In this document: positions 43,391 to 56,855 of the stretch, piece by piece | Layout: each line of letters begins with the position of its first letter | How positions within the stretch are numbered: position 1 is the first letter of the stretch | From: Sphingobium estronivorans | GTDB taxonomy: Bacteria > Pseudomonadota > Alphaproteobacteria > Sphingomonadales > Sphingomonadaceae | DNA: 64,000 bases | Direction of reading: 5' to 3' | Assembly: GCF_008692605.1 (NCBI RefSeq) | Contig: NZ_LFCT01000012.1 | Location: 62,001-126,000 of the forward strand | Position numbers and translations under genes: made by a program | Notes under the pieces: model-generated | What the model was told of the DNA's origin: nothing | Database searches by the model: none | The model's input: the letters and a program-made list of their open reading frames with translations, nothing else

Positions 43391-43536
43391 CGACGCTGAC
43401 GCCTTCGGAGGAAATGGCCGACATGCTCGCAGATCTCATTGGCGGCGCCATCGATGCCGCGCTGGCACCGTTGCGCGACGATATTGCCGCGCTGGCGCAG
43501 CGCATCACGGACCTGGAAGAAGGGGCAACCGCATGA
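43387..43536 (+). CDS. Small coiled-coil protein 2 (49 aa)
   Basis: Reads MTTLTPSEEMADMLADLIGG, then AIDAALAPLRDDIAALAQ and RITDLEEGATA. Similar C-terminus to the preceding gene, both ending ...TDxEEGxTA, implying a tandem duplication. It overlaps both neighbours by 4 bases (ATGA), so it is in one translated chain. No recognised family; it is too short for a reliable fold guess. Confidence 0.55.
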   Translation: MTTLTPSEEMADMLADLIGGAIDAALAPLRDDIAALAQRITDLEEGATA

Positions 43537-43880
43537 GGGATCAGAGCCGAACGGTCAGTCACGAAACCGCATGGGCCGCGTTGCGGTCCTTTGTTCTGGC
43601 GGAAACCGGAATCGACCTTGAGCGGAAGAACGCTTTCGGGATCGTGGTCAGGCCGATCGATAACTCCGGGATGAGCGCCATTATATGCGGCCCGCGCTCG
43701 GCCCCTGACGCGGCGACGCTGGCGGCGAATTCATTCATCTCGATTTTCGGGGATCTGGCGCCGGAATTTGCCGAGGCGGCGGCGATGATAGAGCTTCTCG
43801 GCGGTGAGGTGGCATTCTGTAGCCGCGTCGACGGCAAGAGGCCCCAGCTCGAATATTCCGAAATGCCGATCTTAAACTGA
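43533..43880 (+). CDS. Hypothetical element protein (115 aa)
   Basis: Reads MRDQSRTVSHETAWAALRSF and continues with an alpha/beta segment (IDLERKNAFGIVVRPIDNSGMSAIICGPRSAPDAATLAANS) and LAPEFAEAAAMIELLGGEVAF. Unrecognised, no signal or membrane segment. It lies between the coiled-coil genes and the tape measure, where a connector or assembly protein would be expected, but no such family is seen. Confidence 0.55.
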   Translation: MRDQSRTVSHETAWAALRSFVLAETGIDLERKNAFGIVVRPIDNSGMSAIICGPRSAPDAATLAANSFISIFGDLAPEFAEAAAMIELLGGEVAFCSRVDGKRPQLEYSEMPILN

Positions 43881-43890
43881 GGGACGCGCC

Positions 43891-46482
43891 ATGGCTGGTC
43901 AGGAAATCGCCGTCAATTTCGTCGCCAACACCGCGTCATGGGACGGCGGGGTAAAGGCGGCGGCGGATACGCTCAAGGCCAACACGGGCCGGATGTTCGA
44001 TGATTTGCGCAAGCTGGACGGCGGGTTCAGCGAGATCGCGAAGGAGGCCAAGGCGACGGCCGGCGCGCTGGTCGGGACGCGCTCCGGGTACGACCAGTTG
44101 CAGCAAGCCATCAAGGCCGTGGCAGGGGCGCAGATTCAGGCGTCCGCCGAGTTCAAGGCGGCGAAGGAGGCATATCGGCAAGGCACCCTCGGTCTGGAGG
44201 AATATAAGCGCCAGCAGTTGGAAACCAGAACCGCGCTCGCCCTCGTCCGCTCAGAATATCAAAGCCAAGTTGCATCCTTCCGCCGGGGCGCGAGCGAGAT
44301 TGTCGGATCATCCGGTGCGCAGCGCGCGGGCCTCCAGCAATTGGGTTTCCAGTTGCAGGACGTGGCGGTCCAGTTCGCGGGCGGCCAGAAGGCGGCGCTG
44401 ATTTTCTCGCAGCAGATGCCGCAGGTGGTGGGCGCGGTCCAGTTGATGAGCGGCGGCACCAGCAAGTTCGCGCAGTTCATGGCTGGCCCTTGGGGCGTTG
44501 CCCTTGGCGTCGGCTCGGCAGTGGTCGGCGCGCTGGCGGCGAAGTTCATGGATTTCAGCGATGCGTCTGAACAGGCGCGCGTGGCGCTGGGCAAGGTGCA
44601 ATTCGCCACCTCGGCAGTCAGCCAGGCCCAAGGCATCCTTGGCACCGTCATGGACCTCCAGACCGGCAAGATTCAGAACCAGTCTCAGGCCCTCCGCGAC
44701 TTGGCACAGGCGCAACTGGCCGTGGCGCGCGTCAAGGCGCAGGTCGACGCCGCCGACGCCCGGAAGGCCTTGCAGCGCATCACCGACCCACGCACCGAAT
44801 TTTCGGGCGGTTTGGGCGGCGGCTTCTCCATCGGCAAATCGCCGCTTGGGGCAGACCAGAAGTTCGTCAGCCAGGTCCTTGCTGGCGTCGTCACGCCCGC
44901 CAATGCGCTGGGCAATCTCGAAAAATTCCAGAAAGCCGGGCAAATTAGCCCGGAAGATTTTGCCAACGCGGCCAGCGCCATCGCGAACCTCAACGTCAAT
45001 CTTGAAAATATAAAAGTGCTGGGAGACGCTGAGAAGCTGCTGGCGGGCAAGCCGGGCGGCAACTATCTGTTGAAGCCCAAGGAGGTCCGCGAGGCCGCCA
45101 AGGGGCGCAGCGGGCCGTCAGCGGAGAGTTTAGCCCGTAAGGCGGAGGAGCAGCAGAAAGAATTCACCGACCTTCAGGCCAGCCTCGATATGGACCTGCT
45201 CAACGCCAAGCGCGCCAATGTCACCGACGCCGAACAGATTGCGCAATATGCGCGGGATCAGATCGGCATCGAGCGCGACAAGCTGATTGCCGACATCGAA
45301 GCGAAGGCCGGACACAATAAGGAGATCGAGGCGCACAAGGTCCAGTTGGAAGAGCAGGCGAAGCAGATCGCCGCGCAGAAGTTGCTGACCGTGGATGTGC
45401 AGGAAATGCACCGGAAGGCCGCTGATGAACTGGACGCGTTCGTTCATGCCAACGACAACCAGAAGGATATTCTCCGCCTCCAGGAATCGCTGGCCGTCAC
45501 GCAGGAGGAGCGCCGGAAAATCCAGCTTCAACTGCTGGAGAAGGAGCGGGACGAACTGCGGCGCAAGGCCAATGTCACTATCAACGACCCGAACGCGTCC
45601 CCGACTGCCAAGCTGAACGCGCAGAACGACCTAAGCACGCTCGATCAGAAAACCGCCTTGCAGCGCGACTACATCATCCAGTCCACCCGCTCGCCGCTTG
45701 AGCAATACATTGCGGAGAATGATCCCGCGAAGATCGGTGAGAAGGTCGAGCAGCTTTACGTGGATCAACTCGAATCGGTCCGGCAGGGCATCGACAACGC
45801 GATCAGCAACGCGCTCGGGGTGAAAGACCCGTTCCTCAAGGGCCTGATCGACCTATTCATCCAGCAAAATTTGATCCAGCCCATCGCGCAGGCGTTGCAG
45901 TCGCGCATGGGCGGCGGCGGTGGCGGCGGGCTGCTCGGCACGCTGTTCGGCATCGGTAAGGCTGTTGCGGGCAGTATCAGCTTCGGTGGCGGCGGTGGCC
46001 TGCTCGGCGGCACTGGCGACGCGAACAATTATCTGGGCTTTCTGGGCGGCGGCAACAGCAACATCGTGCAAGCGTCCAACGGGATCATGGTCAACCAAGG
46101 CGCGTTCGCCAAGGCGTTCGGCCATGCCGATGGCGGCCTCATCACCGGCCCCGGCGGCCCGACCAGCGACAGCATCCAGGCGTGGCTCTCTAACGGCGAA
46201 TATGTGCTGAACGCCGCAGCGGTGCGCAAGTGGGGGAAATCCCAACTGGACCTGATGAACAAAGGCATCACGCCCCCGCGCTTCGCCGCCGGTGGCTTCG
46301 TCAGCAAGCTGGGCGACCACTATCGCGGGATCGCAGCGAACAGCGACAGCCGCGCCAAGCCCGTCACGATCAACCTCTCCATGATCGCCAGCGGGAACCC
46401 GAAGGCAGACCGGGAGAGCGCGATGCAGGCGGCGTCGGTGCTGCGGGCGAAGCTCGGCAGGTCGGCCAAGCGGGGATATTGA
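43891..46482 (+). CDS. Phage tail tape-measure-like protein
   Basis: An 863-aa protein with the architecture of a tape measure: N-terminal FVANTASWDGGVKAAADTLKANTGRMFDDLRKLD repeats of helices, a hydrophobic stretch (FMAGPWGVALGVGSAVVGALAAKFM, about 195-222), a long charged coiled-coil centre (about 410-600), a glycine-rich hydrophobic segment (GGGGGGGLLGTLFGIGKAVAGSI, about 670-695), and the phage-typical end HADGGLITGPGGPTSDSIQAWLSNGEYVLNAAAVRKWG. At the usual about 1.5 A per residue it would specify a tail of about 0.13 micrometres. No other tail gene is present, so it would act only in another phage's tail. Confidence 0.88.
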   Translation: MAGQEIAVNFVANTASWDGGVKAAADTLKANTGRMFDDLRKLDGGFSEIAKEAKATAGALVGTRSGYDQLQQAIKAVAGAQIQASAEFKAAKEAYRQGTLGLEEYKRQQLETRTALALVRSEYQSQVASFRRGASEIVGSSGAQRAGLQQLGFQLQDVAVQFAGGQKAALIFSQQMPQVVGAVQLMSGGTSKFAQFMAGPWGVALGVGSAVVGALAAKFMDFSDASEQARVALGKVQFATSAVSQAQGILGTVMDLQTGKIQNQSQALRDLAQAQLAVARVKAQVDAADARKALQRITDPRTEFSGGLGGGFSIGKSPLGADQKFVSQVLAGVVTPANALGNLEKFQKAGQISPEDFANAASAIANLNVNLENIKVLGDAEKLLAGKPGGNYLLKPKEVREAAKGRSGPSAESLARKAEEQQKEFTDLQASLDMDLLNAKRANVTDAEQIAQYARDQIGIERDKLIADIEAKAGHNKEIEAHKVQLEEQAKQIAAQKLLTVDVQEMHRKAADELDAFVHANDNQKDILRLQESLAVTQEERRKIQLQLLEKERDELRRKANVTINDPNASPTAKLNAQNDLSTLDQKTALQRDYIIQSTRSPLEQYIAENDPAKIGEKVEQLYVDQLESVRQGIDNAISNALGVKDPFLKGLIDLFIQQNLIQPIAQALQSRMGGGGGGGLLGTLFGIGKAVAGSISFGGGGGLLGGTGDANNYLGFLGGGNSNIVQASNGIMVNQGAFAKAFGHADGGLITGPGGPTSDSIQAWLSNGEYVLNAAAVRKWGKSQLDLMNKGITPPRFAAGGFVSKLGDHYRGIAANSDSRAKPVTINLSMIASGNPKADRESAMQAASVLRAKLGRSAKRGY

Positions 46483-46680
46483 GGGCAACAGGAGGGGGGA
46501 CGGTATAAACCTGCCGCCCTCCGCCTGTAGGACCGACCTCGCCACAAATCGCACGCAAAACCACATTGATTGTCTGAGATGTCTAATTTGGCTTTTGGTG
46601 GGCGCCAGTTGTGGGGATATCGCCACGCCTCCAACCGTTGCCATATGTGAACAGTTGAACCGGCGGCCGCCTGTCCCGCC
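46483..46680. other. Non-coding stretch after the tape measure
   Basis: About 200 bases with no convincing gene on either strand. No terminator with a T-tract is obvious directly after the tape-measure stop. Confidence 0.6.
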
Positions 46681-47031
46681 ATGCGTATGGATATCCAGAC
46701 ACGCGCTGACCCGCTGGCACCCGGCCTGCATGCGCCCGCACAGCAAGCGGAACATCTGGCGCGGCGCAAAGAGGTTTGGGAGGCTTTGGAAGTTTCGGAA
46801 CAAAATGTTCCGAAATCAACAGGTCGCCCTGCGGGGTTCGCGTCTGACGCCTCCAATAAGATCGGGCAGACTAAGCAGCACGTAAACCGTCAGATTGCCC
46901 GAGCCGAAGCCCTTGGCCCCGACCCTCGCGCCGACCCCATCACTGACCGGGGGGGCGGGTCGAAAATCTGGCTCGGCCCCTGCTCGCGAACCGGCCTCCC
47001 TGGCATGTGGAGATTTTTTATTCCTGTATGA
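46681..47031 (+). pseudogene. ParB-like fragment, possibly degenerate
   Basis: A 116-codon frame whose middle (EHLARRKEVWEAL ... GRPAGFASDASNKIGQTKQH then NRQIARAEALG) matches the C-terminal half of phage/plasmid ParB-like proteins. The N-terminal ParB nuclease/CTPase domain that should precede it is absent, the end (WLGPCSRTGLPGMWRFFIPV) does not look like the family, and no ribosome site is visible. A 10-3-10 perfect inverted repeat (46793-46815, TTTCGGAACA arms) lies inside. It is probably a remnant, though a short functional DNA-binding protein is not excluded. Confidence 0.45.
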
Positions 47032-47134
47032 ATTCCGAAAATCAAAGAATCGGTGAAATAATCAAACCCGGCGCGGCAGAAACGGCGGAAATGCGCGGTT
47101 TTGGGGCTGGGAAATCAAAGAAATCAAAGGCGCC

Positions 47135-47197
47135 GGAATTCAAGTTGGAATTCAAGTTTGCGCACCTTTTGCGAACCAGTGCGAACCTCTGCGAACC
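47135..47197. repeat. Tandem direct repeats at element right end
   Basis: GGAATTCAAGTT x2 exact tandem (47135-47146, 47147-47158), then TGCGAACC x3 with a 10-base period (47170-47177, 47180-47187, 47190-47197). Helical phasing suggests cooperative protein binding, e.g. by the excisionase-like protein. Confidence 0.7.
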
Positions 47198-47226
47198 GCA
47201 GTTTTCTGCGCCTCTCGGGCCGATCT

Positions 47227-47247
47227 CATGTTGCATCCATGTTGCAT
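47227..47247. repeat. Integrase arm-type site, right copy
   Basis: Same 21-base block as 36942-36962 with one mismatch, carrying TGTTGCAT twice with an 11-base period. Same orientation as the left copy. Confidence 0.65.
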
Positions 47248-47370
47248 GGAGCCGCCGGGAACCCTCAGAAATCGCCAGAAAATGGCAGAAATGCGCGGTT
47301 ATCGTTTGCAACATGGGATCGCGGGCCGGGCAGGGTTCCGACGCTTCCAAGGCATTGATTTTCTTTGGGA

Positions 47371-47420
47371 AAGTTTGGATGCCCGACAAGGATTCGAACC
47401 TTGATTGACGGAGTCAGAGT
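47371..47420. repeat. attR: 50-bp direct repeat within tRNA-Gln
   Basis: Exact copy of 36854-36903. The element supplies this copy of the 3' half, so the tRNA gene stays whole. Confidence 0.95.
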
Positions 47421-47449
47421 CCGCTCTCTTACCATTAGAGGATCGGGCA
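47376..47449 (-). tRNA. tRNA-Gln (anticodon CUG)
   Basis: 74 bases with encoded CCA. Acceptor stem TGCCCGA / TCGGGCA, D arm CTCT...AGAG, anticodon stem GCGGA / TCCGT with loop CTCTGAC (anticodon CUG), T arm CAAGG-TTCGAAT-CCTTG, discriminator U. It is the attachment gene of the 10.5-kb element, kept intact by the incoming half. Confidence 0.95.
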
Positions 47450-47580
47450 TCAGCGGCAGGCCTGTAGCTCACCGGAGACGCGCAAATAGGCGGGGATTCG
47501 GCATTGGTCAAGAGGATTGCGACAGGCTTTTCGCACAATTTCCTGGCCCCAATCCCCGGGCAAAAAACCATCCCCGGGCA

Positions 47581-47623
47581 AAAAGAAAGCCCGCCGGAAC
47601 AAGCTGTCGCTTCCGGCGGGCTC
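47581..47623 (-). terminator. rpoC rho-independent terminator
   Basis: Arms AGCCCGCCGGAA (47589-47600) and TTCCGGCGGGCT (47612-47623); on the minus strand the stem is followed by TTCTTTTT. It lies 78 bases after the rpoC stop and ends the rpoBC transcript. Confidence 0.9.
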
Positions 47624-47701
47624 TTTACATGGCCCAGGAGGCCATGAAGGCTTGGGAACCGCTTCCCAAGATCGGAAGCGGCATCCCGTTTTTCAAAGGG
47701 C

Positions 47702-51954
<4,253 letters not shown>

Positions 51955-51958
<4 letters not shown>

Positions 51959-52386
51959 TTTAGTCTCCACGGCAGGAGCGAATTTGCAATCAGTTTCAGA
52001 GCGTCTGTAATGCTGTCTTGCGGTTGAGCTTCGTTGACCGTCTCCGTCTCACTTTTTGCGAGCGTTTCTCTCACCTGTCCCCGGAAGGCGGGGGCGAGCA
52101 GAGAGTTTCTGACGAGTTCAAAGTTGCTTTCAATCACCTCAAAAACATTGACGTTCGGCGGCACTTCAAGACCGAGGCGGTCGACGATTAGATCTGCTGG
52201 GAAAGCGTAGATGTCGGCTTTGATGGTTTTGAAAACCCCATCGCGGCTTGCATCAAAATCTATCGTCAATTCCTCCTTGGTCAGCACGATGTGAAAATCG
52301 GCAGGTTTATGGGAATTCAGCTTGAGGCTCCATCCGCACTCTTCAACCAGTCGGTCGTAGGGCGGATAGAGCCGCTTGCCTGTCAC
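51955..52386 (-). CDS. Unknown 143-aa protein embedded between rpoB and rpoC
   Basis: A gene of unrecognised family located between rpoB and rpoC. It starts with GTG overlapping the rpoB stop (GTGA) and ends with TGA overlapping the rpoC start (ATGA), so it can only be expressed from the polymerase mRNA. The protein starts [20 protein letters not shown], followed by [41 protein letters not shown] and an acidic/helical end ([20 protein letters not shown]). No signal peptide or membrane segment. GC is about 52% by hand count, against a higher GC in its neighbours, which suggests a foreign origin. Not seen in textbook rpoBC operons. Alternatives: an acquired cargo gene or a lineage-specific polymerase-associated factor. 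Confidence 0.8.
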
Positions 52387-55300
52387 TCCGCCGCCTGCGC
52401 GAAACCGTCGTCGTCCTCGACCTCGTCCATGGCGGCGAGTTCGACGTTGAGGCCCAGCGAGCGCATTTCCTTGACCAGCACGTTGAAGCTTTCGGGGATA
52501 CCGGCTTCGAAGGTGTCGTCGCCCTTGACGATCGCTTCGTAGACCTTGGTCCGGCCGACCACGTCGTCCGACTTCACCGTCAGCATTTCCTGCAAGGTGT
52601 AGGCGGCGCCATAGGCCTGAAGCGCCCACACCTCCATTTCACCGAAGCGCTGGCCGCCGAACTGCGCCTTACCGCCCAGCGGCTGCTGGGTGACGAGCGA
52701 GTAGGGGCCGATGGAGCGTGCGTGGATCTTGTCGTCGACCAGGTGGTGCAGCTTCAGCATGTAGATGATGCCGACAGTCACCTTGCGGTCGAAACGGTCG
52801 CCGGTGCGGCCATCGAACAGGTCCGACTGACCCGACGAGTGCAGGCCCGCCAGTTCCAGCATCGCCGACACGTCGGCTTCGCGGGCACCGTCGAACACCG
52901 GCGTCGCCATCGGCACGCCGCGCTGGAGATGCTCGGCAAGGTCGACGATCTGCTCGGCCGTGCGGCCTTCGATCTGATCGGCATATTGCTCGCCATAGGT
53001 TTCCAGCAGGCGGGTCTTGACCGCGTCCGGCATCTCGCCAGCCTGCGCGTTCGGATTGGCTTCCCGCCAGTCCTCCAGCGCATGCTTGAGCTGCTGGCCG
53101 AGGCCACGGGCAGCCCAGCCCAGATGCGTTTCGAAAATCTGCCCGACATTCATGCGCGACGGCACGCCCAGCGGGTTCAGCACGATGTCGACATGGGTGC
53201 CGTCCTCCAGGAACGGCATGTCCTCGATCGGCAGGATGCGCGAGATCACACCCTTGTTCCCGTGACGGCCGGCCATCTTGTCGCCCGGTTGCAGCTTGCG
53301 CTTCACCGCGACGAAGACCTTGACCATCTTGAGCACGCCCGGGGGCAGCTCGTCGCCGCGCTGGAGCTTGTCGACGCGATCCTCGAACTTCTCGACGATC
53401 AGCTTCACCGCTTCGTCATACTGGGCCTTGACGGCTTCGATGCCGGCTTGACGCTGGTCGTCCGCAACTGCGAACTTCCACCATTCATGACGCTCGACCT
53501 CGCCCAGCAGGGCTCCGTCGATCTCCACGCCCTTGCGTACGCCCTTGGGCGCCGCAGCAGCCGTCTGGCCGAGCAGCATTTCCTGCAAGCGGTTGAAGGT
53601 CGCGCGGTTGAGGATGGCGCGTTCGTCCTCGCGGTCCTTGGCGAGACGGTCGATTTCCTCCCGTTCGATCGCCATGGCGCGCTCGTCCTTGTCGATGCCG
53701 TGGCGGTTGAAGACGCGGACTTCGACGACCGTCCCGGCGACGCCCGGAGGCAAGCGCAGCGAGGTGTCGCGCACGTCGCTCGCCTTTTCACCGAAGATCG
53801 CGCGGAGCAGCTTTTCTTCCGGGGTCATCGGCGATTCACCCTTGGGGGTGATCTTGCCGACCAGGATGTCGCCCGGCTCCACTTCGGCGCCGATATAGAC
53901 GATGCCCGCTTCGTCGAGGTTGCGCAGCGCTTCCTCACCGACGTTGGGGATGTCGCGGGTGATGTCTTCCGGCCCCAGCTTGGTGTCGCGGGCCATGACC
54001 TCGAACTCCTCGATATGGATCGAGGTGAAGACGTCATCCTTCACGATCCGCTCGGAGATCAGGATGGAGTCTTCGTAGTTGTAGCCGTTCCAGGGCATGA
54101 ACGCGACCAGCGTGTTGCGGCCCAGCGCCAGCTCGCCAAACTCGGTCGACGGGCCGTCGGCGATGACGTCGCCGGCTTCGATCAGGTCGCCCACCTTCAC
54201 CAGCGGACGCTGGTTGATGCAGGTGTCCTGGTTGGAACGCTGGAACTTCTGGAGCGTGTAGATGTCGACGCCCGACTGGCCGGGTTCGATATCGCCGGTG
54301 GCGCGGATCACGATACGGGTCGCGTCGACCTGATCGATGATGCCAGCGCGCTTGGCCGCGATGGCCGCGCCCGAGTCACGGGCCACGGTGCCTTCCATGC
54401 CGGTGCCGACGAACGGCGCCTCGGCACGGACCAGCGGCACCGCCTGACGCTGCATGTTCGAACCCATGAGCGCGCGGTTGGCGTCGTCATTTTCCAGGAA
54501 CGGGATCAGCGAGGCCGCGACCGACACCAGCTGCTTCGGGCTGACGTCCATCAGGGTGATGTGGTCCTTGGGCGCCATCAGGAATTCGCCCGCTTCACGT
54601 GCCGAGATGAGGTCCTCGGCCAGCGTGCCCTCTTCCGTCACTTCGGCGTTGGCCTGCGCGATGGTGTGCTTGGCCTCTTCCATCGCCGACAGATAGACGA
54701 CCTCATTGGTCACCTTGCCGTCGATCACCTTGCGGTAGGGCGTCTCGATGAAGCCGTATTTGTTGACGCGGCTGAAGGTCGCGAGGCTGTTGATCAGACC
54801 GATGTTCGGGCCTTCCGGCGTTTCGATCGGGCAGATACGGCCATAATGGGTCGGGTGAACGTCGCGGACTTCGAAGCCGGCGCGCTCGCGGGTCAGACCG
54901 CCCGGCCCAAGTGCCGACACGCGGCGCTTGTGCGTGACTTCCGACAGCGGATTGGTCTGGTCCATGAACTGCGAGAGCTGCGAGGAACCGAAGAACTCCC
55001 GCACGGCGGCCACGGCGGGCTTGGCGTTGATGAGGTCGTTCGGCATCACGGTCGACACGTCGACCGACGACATGCGCTCCTTGACGGCGCGCTCCATGCG
55101 CAGCAGGCCGACGCGATACTGGTTTTCCAGCAGTTCGCCCACCGAACGGACGCGGCGGTTGCCGAGATTGTCGATGTCGTCGATCTCGCCCTTGCCGTCC
55201 TTCAGGTTCACCAGTTCCTTGACCACGGCGAGGATGTCTTCGACGCGCAGGGTGGTGACGGTGTCCTCGGCATCGAGGTCGAGGCGCATGTTGAGCTTCA

Positions 55301-56546
55301 CGCGGCCCACGGCCGAGAGGTCATAGCGCTCCGGATCGAAGAAGAGACCCGCGAAGAGGGCTTCGGCGGTTTCCTTCGTCGGCGGCTCGCCGGGGCGCAT
55401 CACGCGGTAGATGTCGGCCAGCGCCTGATCGCGTTCCTCGGCCTTGTCGGCCTTGAGCGTATTGCGGATCCAGGGGCCGGTGGTGACATGGTCGATGTCG
55501 AGCAGTTCGAGGCGGTCGATGCCCGCCTTGTCCAGCTTTTCCAGATTTTCCGGCGACACTTCGTCCCCGGCCTCGATATAGATCTCGCCGGTGTTCTCGT
55601 TGATGAGGTCATAGGCGCTGTAGCGGCCATAGACTTCCTCGGTCGGGATCAGCAGCGTCTCAAGGCCGTCCTTCTCCGCCTTGTTGGCGGCGCGGGGCGA
55701 AATCTTGTGACCGGCGGCGAACACGACTTCGCCCGACTTGGCGTCGACGATGTCGAAGGCCGGCTTCTGGCCGCGCCAGGCTTCGGCGGTGTAGGGAATC
55801 TGCCAGCCGCCTTCGCCACGGACGAAAGTGACCTTGTTGTAGAAATAGCCGAGCATGTCCTCGGGCGTCAGACCCAGCGCATAGAGCAGCGCCGTGACCG
55901 GCAGCTTGCGCTTGCGGTCGATGCGGACGTTGACGATGTCCTTGGCGTCGAATTCGAAGTCCAGCCACGAACCACGGTACGGAATGACGCGCGCGGCGAA
56001 CAGATATTTGCCCGACGAGTGGGTCTTGCCACGGTCATGGTCGAACAGGACGCCCGGCGAACGGTGCATCTGCGACACGATGACGCGCTCGGTACCGTTG
56101 ACGATGAAGGTGCCGTTGCCGGTCATGAGCGGCATGTCGCCCATGTACACGTCCTGCTCCTTGATATCGAGCACGGAGCGGGTTTCGGTGTCCTGGTCGA
56201 CTTCGAACACGATCAGGCGAAGGGTGACGCGCATCGGCGCCGCATAGGTGATGCCGCGCTGACGGCATTCCTCGACGTCGTACTTGGGGTCCTCCAGCTC
56301 GTAATGAACGAAGTCCATTTCGGCGGTGCCGGCGAAATCGCGGATCGGGAAGACCGAGCGCAGGGTCTTCTCCAGGCCGGAGACATAGCCGACCTTCGGA
56401 TCGGACCGCAGGAACTGCTCATAGCTCTCCCGCTGAACCTCGATCAGGTTCGGCATCTGCACCACTTCGTGGATGTCGCCGAATACCTTTCTGATGCGCT
56501 TCTTCGCGCCGGTATTGCTGATCGGGGGGAGAGCTTTGGTCGCCAT
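52383..56546 (-). CDS. rpoB: DNA-directed RNA polymerase subunit beta
   Basis: Second-largest core subunit, 1387 aa from [20 protein letters not shown]. The rifampicin region reads [20 protein letters not shown] then [12 protein letters not shown], with the wild-type Asp, His and Ser positions, so no rifampicin-resistance change is visible. The [19 protein letters not shown] active-site segment and C-terminal [21 protein letters not shown] are complete. No rplJ-rplL genes precede it in this window; an MFS gene and a terminator do. Its stop overlaps the embedded gene. Confidence 0.98.
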   Translation of the reverse strand: MATKALPPISNTGAKKRIRKVFGDIHEVVQMPNLIEVQRESYEQFLRSDPKVGYVSGLEKTLRSVFPIRDFAGTAEMDFVHYELEDPKYDVEECRQRGITYAAPMRVTLRLIVFEVDQDTETRSVLDIKEQDVYMGDMPLMTGNGTFIVNGTERVIVSQMHRSPGVLFDHDRGKTHSSGKYLFAARVIPYRGSWLDFEFDAKDIVNVRIDRKRKLPVTALLYALGLTPEDMLGYFYNKVTFVRGEGGWQIPYTAEAWRGQKPAFDIVDAKSGEVVFAAGHKISPRAANKAEKDGLETLLIPTEEVYGRYSAYDLINENTGEIYIEAGDEVSPENLEKLDKAGIDRLELLDIDHVTTGPWIRNTLKADKAEERDQALADIYRVMRPGEPPTKETAEALFAGLFFDPERYDLSAVGRVKLNMRLDLDAEDTVTTLRVEDILAVVKELVNLKDGKGEIDDIDNLGNRRVRSVGELLENQYRVGLLRMERAVKERMSSVDVSTVMPNDLINAKPAVAAVREFFGSSQLSQFMDQTNPLSEVTHKRRVSALGPGGLTRERAGFEVRDVHPTHYGRICPIETPEGPNIGLINSLATFSRVNKYGFIETPYRKVIDGKVTNEVVYLSAMEEAKHTIAQANAEVTEEGTLAEDLISAREAGEFLMAPKDHITLMDVSPKQLVSVAASLIPFLENDDANRALMGSNMQRQAVPLVRAEAPFVGTGMEGTVARDSGAAIAAKRAGIIDQVDATRIVIRATGDIEPGQSGVDIYTLQKFQRSNQDTCINQRPLVKVGDLIEAGDVIADGPSTEFGELALGRNTLVAFMPWNGYNYEDSILISERIVKDDVFTSIHIEEFEVMARDTKLGPEDITRDIPNVGEEALRNLDEAGIVYIGAEVEPGDILVGKITPKGESPMTPEEKLLRAIFGEKASDVRDTSLRLPPGVAGTVVEVRVFNRHGIDKDERAMAIEREEIDRLAKDREDERAILNRATFNRLQEMLLGQTAAAAPKGVRKGVEIDGALLGEVERHEWWKFAVADDQRQAGIEAVKAQYDEAVKLIVEKFEDRVDKLQRGDELPPGVLKMVKVFVAVKRKLQPGDKMAGRHGNKGVISRILPIEDMPFLEDGTHVDIVLNPLGVPSRMNVGQIFETHLGWAARGLGQQLKHALEDWREANPNAQAGEMPDAVKTRLLETYGEQYADQIEGRTAEQIVDLAEHLQRGVPMATPVFDGAREADVSAMLELAGLHSSGQSDLFDGRTGDRFDRKVTVGIIYMLKLHHLVDDKIHARSIGPYSLVTQQPLGGKAQFGGQRFGEMEVWALQAYGAAYTLQEMLTVKSDDVVGRTKVYEAIVKGDDTFEAGIPESFNVLVKEMRSLGLNVELAAMDEVEDDDGFAQAAE

Positions 56547-56855
56547 TGCGTATCCTGCCTGTAGTTCGTCGAATTTTTTCGCATCGCAGCGAAAATTCAG
56601 CCTGGCCTGACCGCTTTCGGGGGTGATTCGCCCCTATGCCGCCACGCAAAAAAGTGCGGGCCGGGACTGTCCGATCCGCACTGTCAGCGTTTGTAACCCG
56701 CCGTTTTCGCCCCATTCCGCCGGTTTCGAGCGCTAGACGAAACCGGGCCCCGAGCGATCCGGGGGACGGCCCCTGCCTCGCCCGAAGGCGGTGCGTGGAC
56801 CGGATTTGAACGCCCCATATAGGCGGGTCGGCGCAGTTTGTGAAGGGGGCCTCGC
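56547..56855 (-). promoter_or_regulatory. rpoB upstream region
   Basis: A 309-base non-coding stretch containing the rpoB leader and a terminator-like hairpin (56648-56682). No ribosomal-protein gene is found. A promoter is presumed here but no clear -35/-10 pair was identified by eye. Confidence 0.5.
56648..56682 (-). terminator. Terminator or attenuator upstream of rpoB
   Basis: On the minus strand AGTGCGG and CCGCACT (56676-56682 and 56653-56659) form a 7-bp stem followed by TTTTTT. It lies about 170 bases past the upstream MFS gene and 100 bases before rpoB. It ends MFS read-through or acts as a leader attenuator. Confidence 0.65.

Larger units (their letters stand above)
47032..47370. 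other. Right-end non-coding region of the element, repeat-rich
   Basis: No supported gene. It holds AAATCAAAG twice (about 47113-47129), GGAATTCAAGTT twice in tandem (47135-47158), TGCGAACC three times at exactly 10-base spacing (47170, 47180, 47190), the arm-type site (47227-47247) and an inverted copy of its core, TGCAACAT, at 47308-47315. This is the pattern of a recombination (Int/Xis) control region. Confidence 0.65.
36854..47420. mobile_element. Integrated 10.5-kb phage-satellite-like element in tRNA-Gln
   Basis: Bounded by exact 50-bp direct repeats at tRNA-Gln(CUG). Contents in order: integrase, regulator, [operator], excisionase-like gene, four small unknowns, winged-helix protein, HTH protein, [tandem repeats and -10], major capsid protein, prohead protease, two tiny coiled-coil genes, an unknown, tape measure, a ParB-like fragment, and a repeat-rich right end. 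No portal, terminase, connector, tail-tube, baseplate, holin or endolysin gene is seen. All main frames are intact and mostly overlap by 1-4 bases. A satellite that borrows a helper phage's tail and packaging machinery is the favoured reading; a large-deletion prophage is the main alternative. Confidence 0.85.

Noticed and set aside
47170..47197. CRISPR-like array at the element's right end
   Set aside because: Three 8-base repeats with 2-base gaps are far too short for repeats and spacers; better explained as protein-binding sites.
47007..47408. A plus-strand frame running through the right end of the element
   Set aside because: It crosses the att repeat and the tRNA gene antisense and ends in tRNA sequence; not a gene.
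36854..47420. Reading this as a complete prophage
   Set aside because: Only capsid, protease and tape measure are present; no portal, terminase, tail or lysis genes found on either strand.
47560..47590. Two copies of CCCCGGGCAAAAA next to the rpoC terminator
   Set aside because: Short direct repeat overlapping the terminator U-tract region; no independent function evident.
52722..56564. A 1280-codon open frame antisense to rpoB
   Set aside because: Shadow of rpoB for the same reason; no ribosome site or domain.
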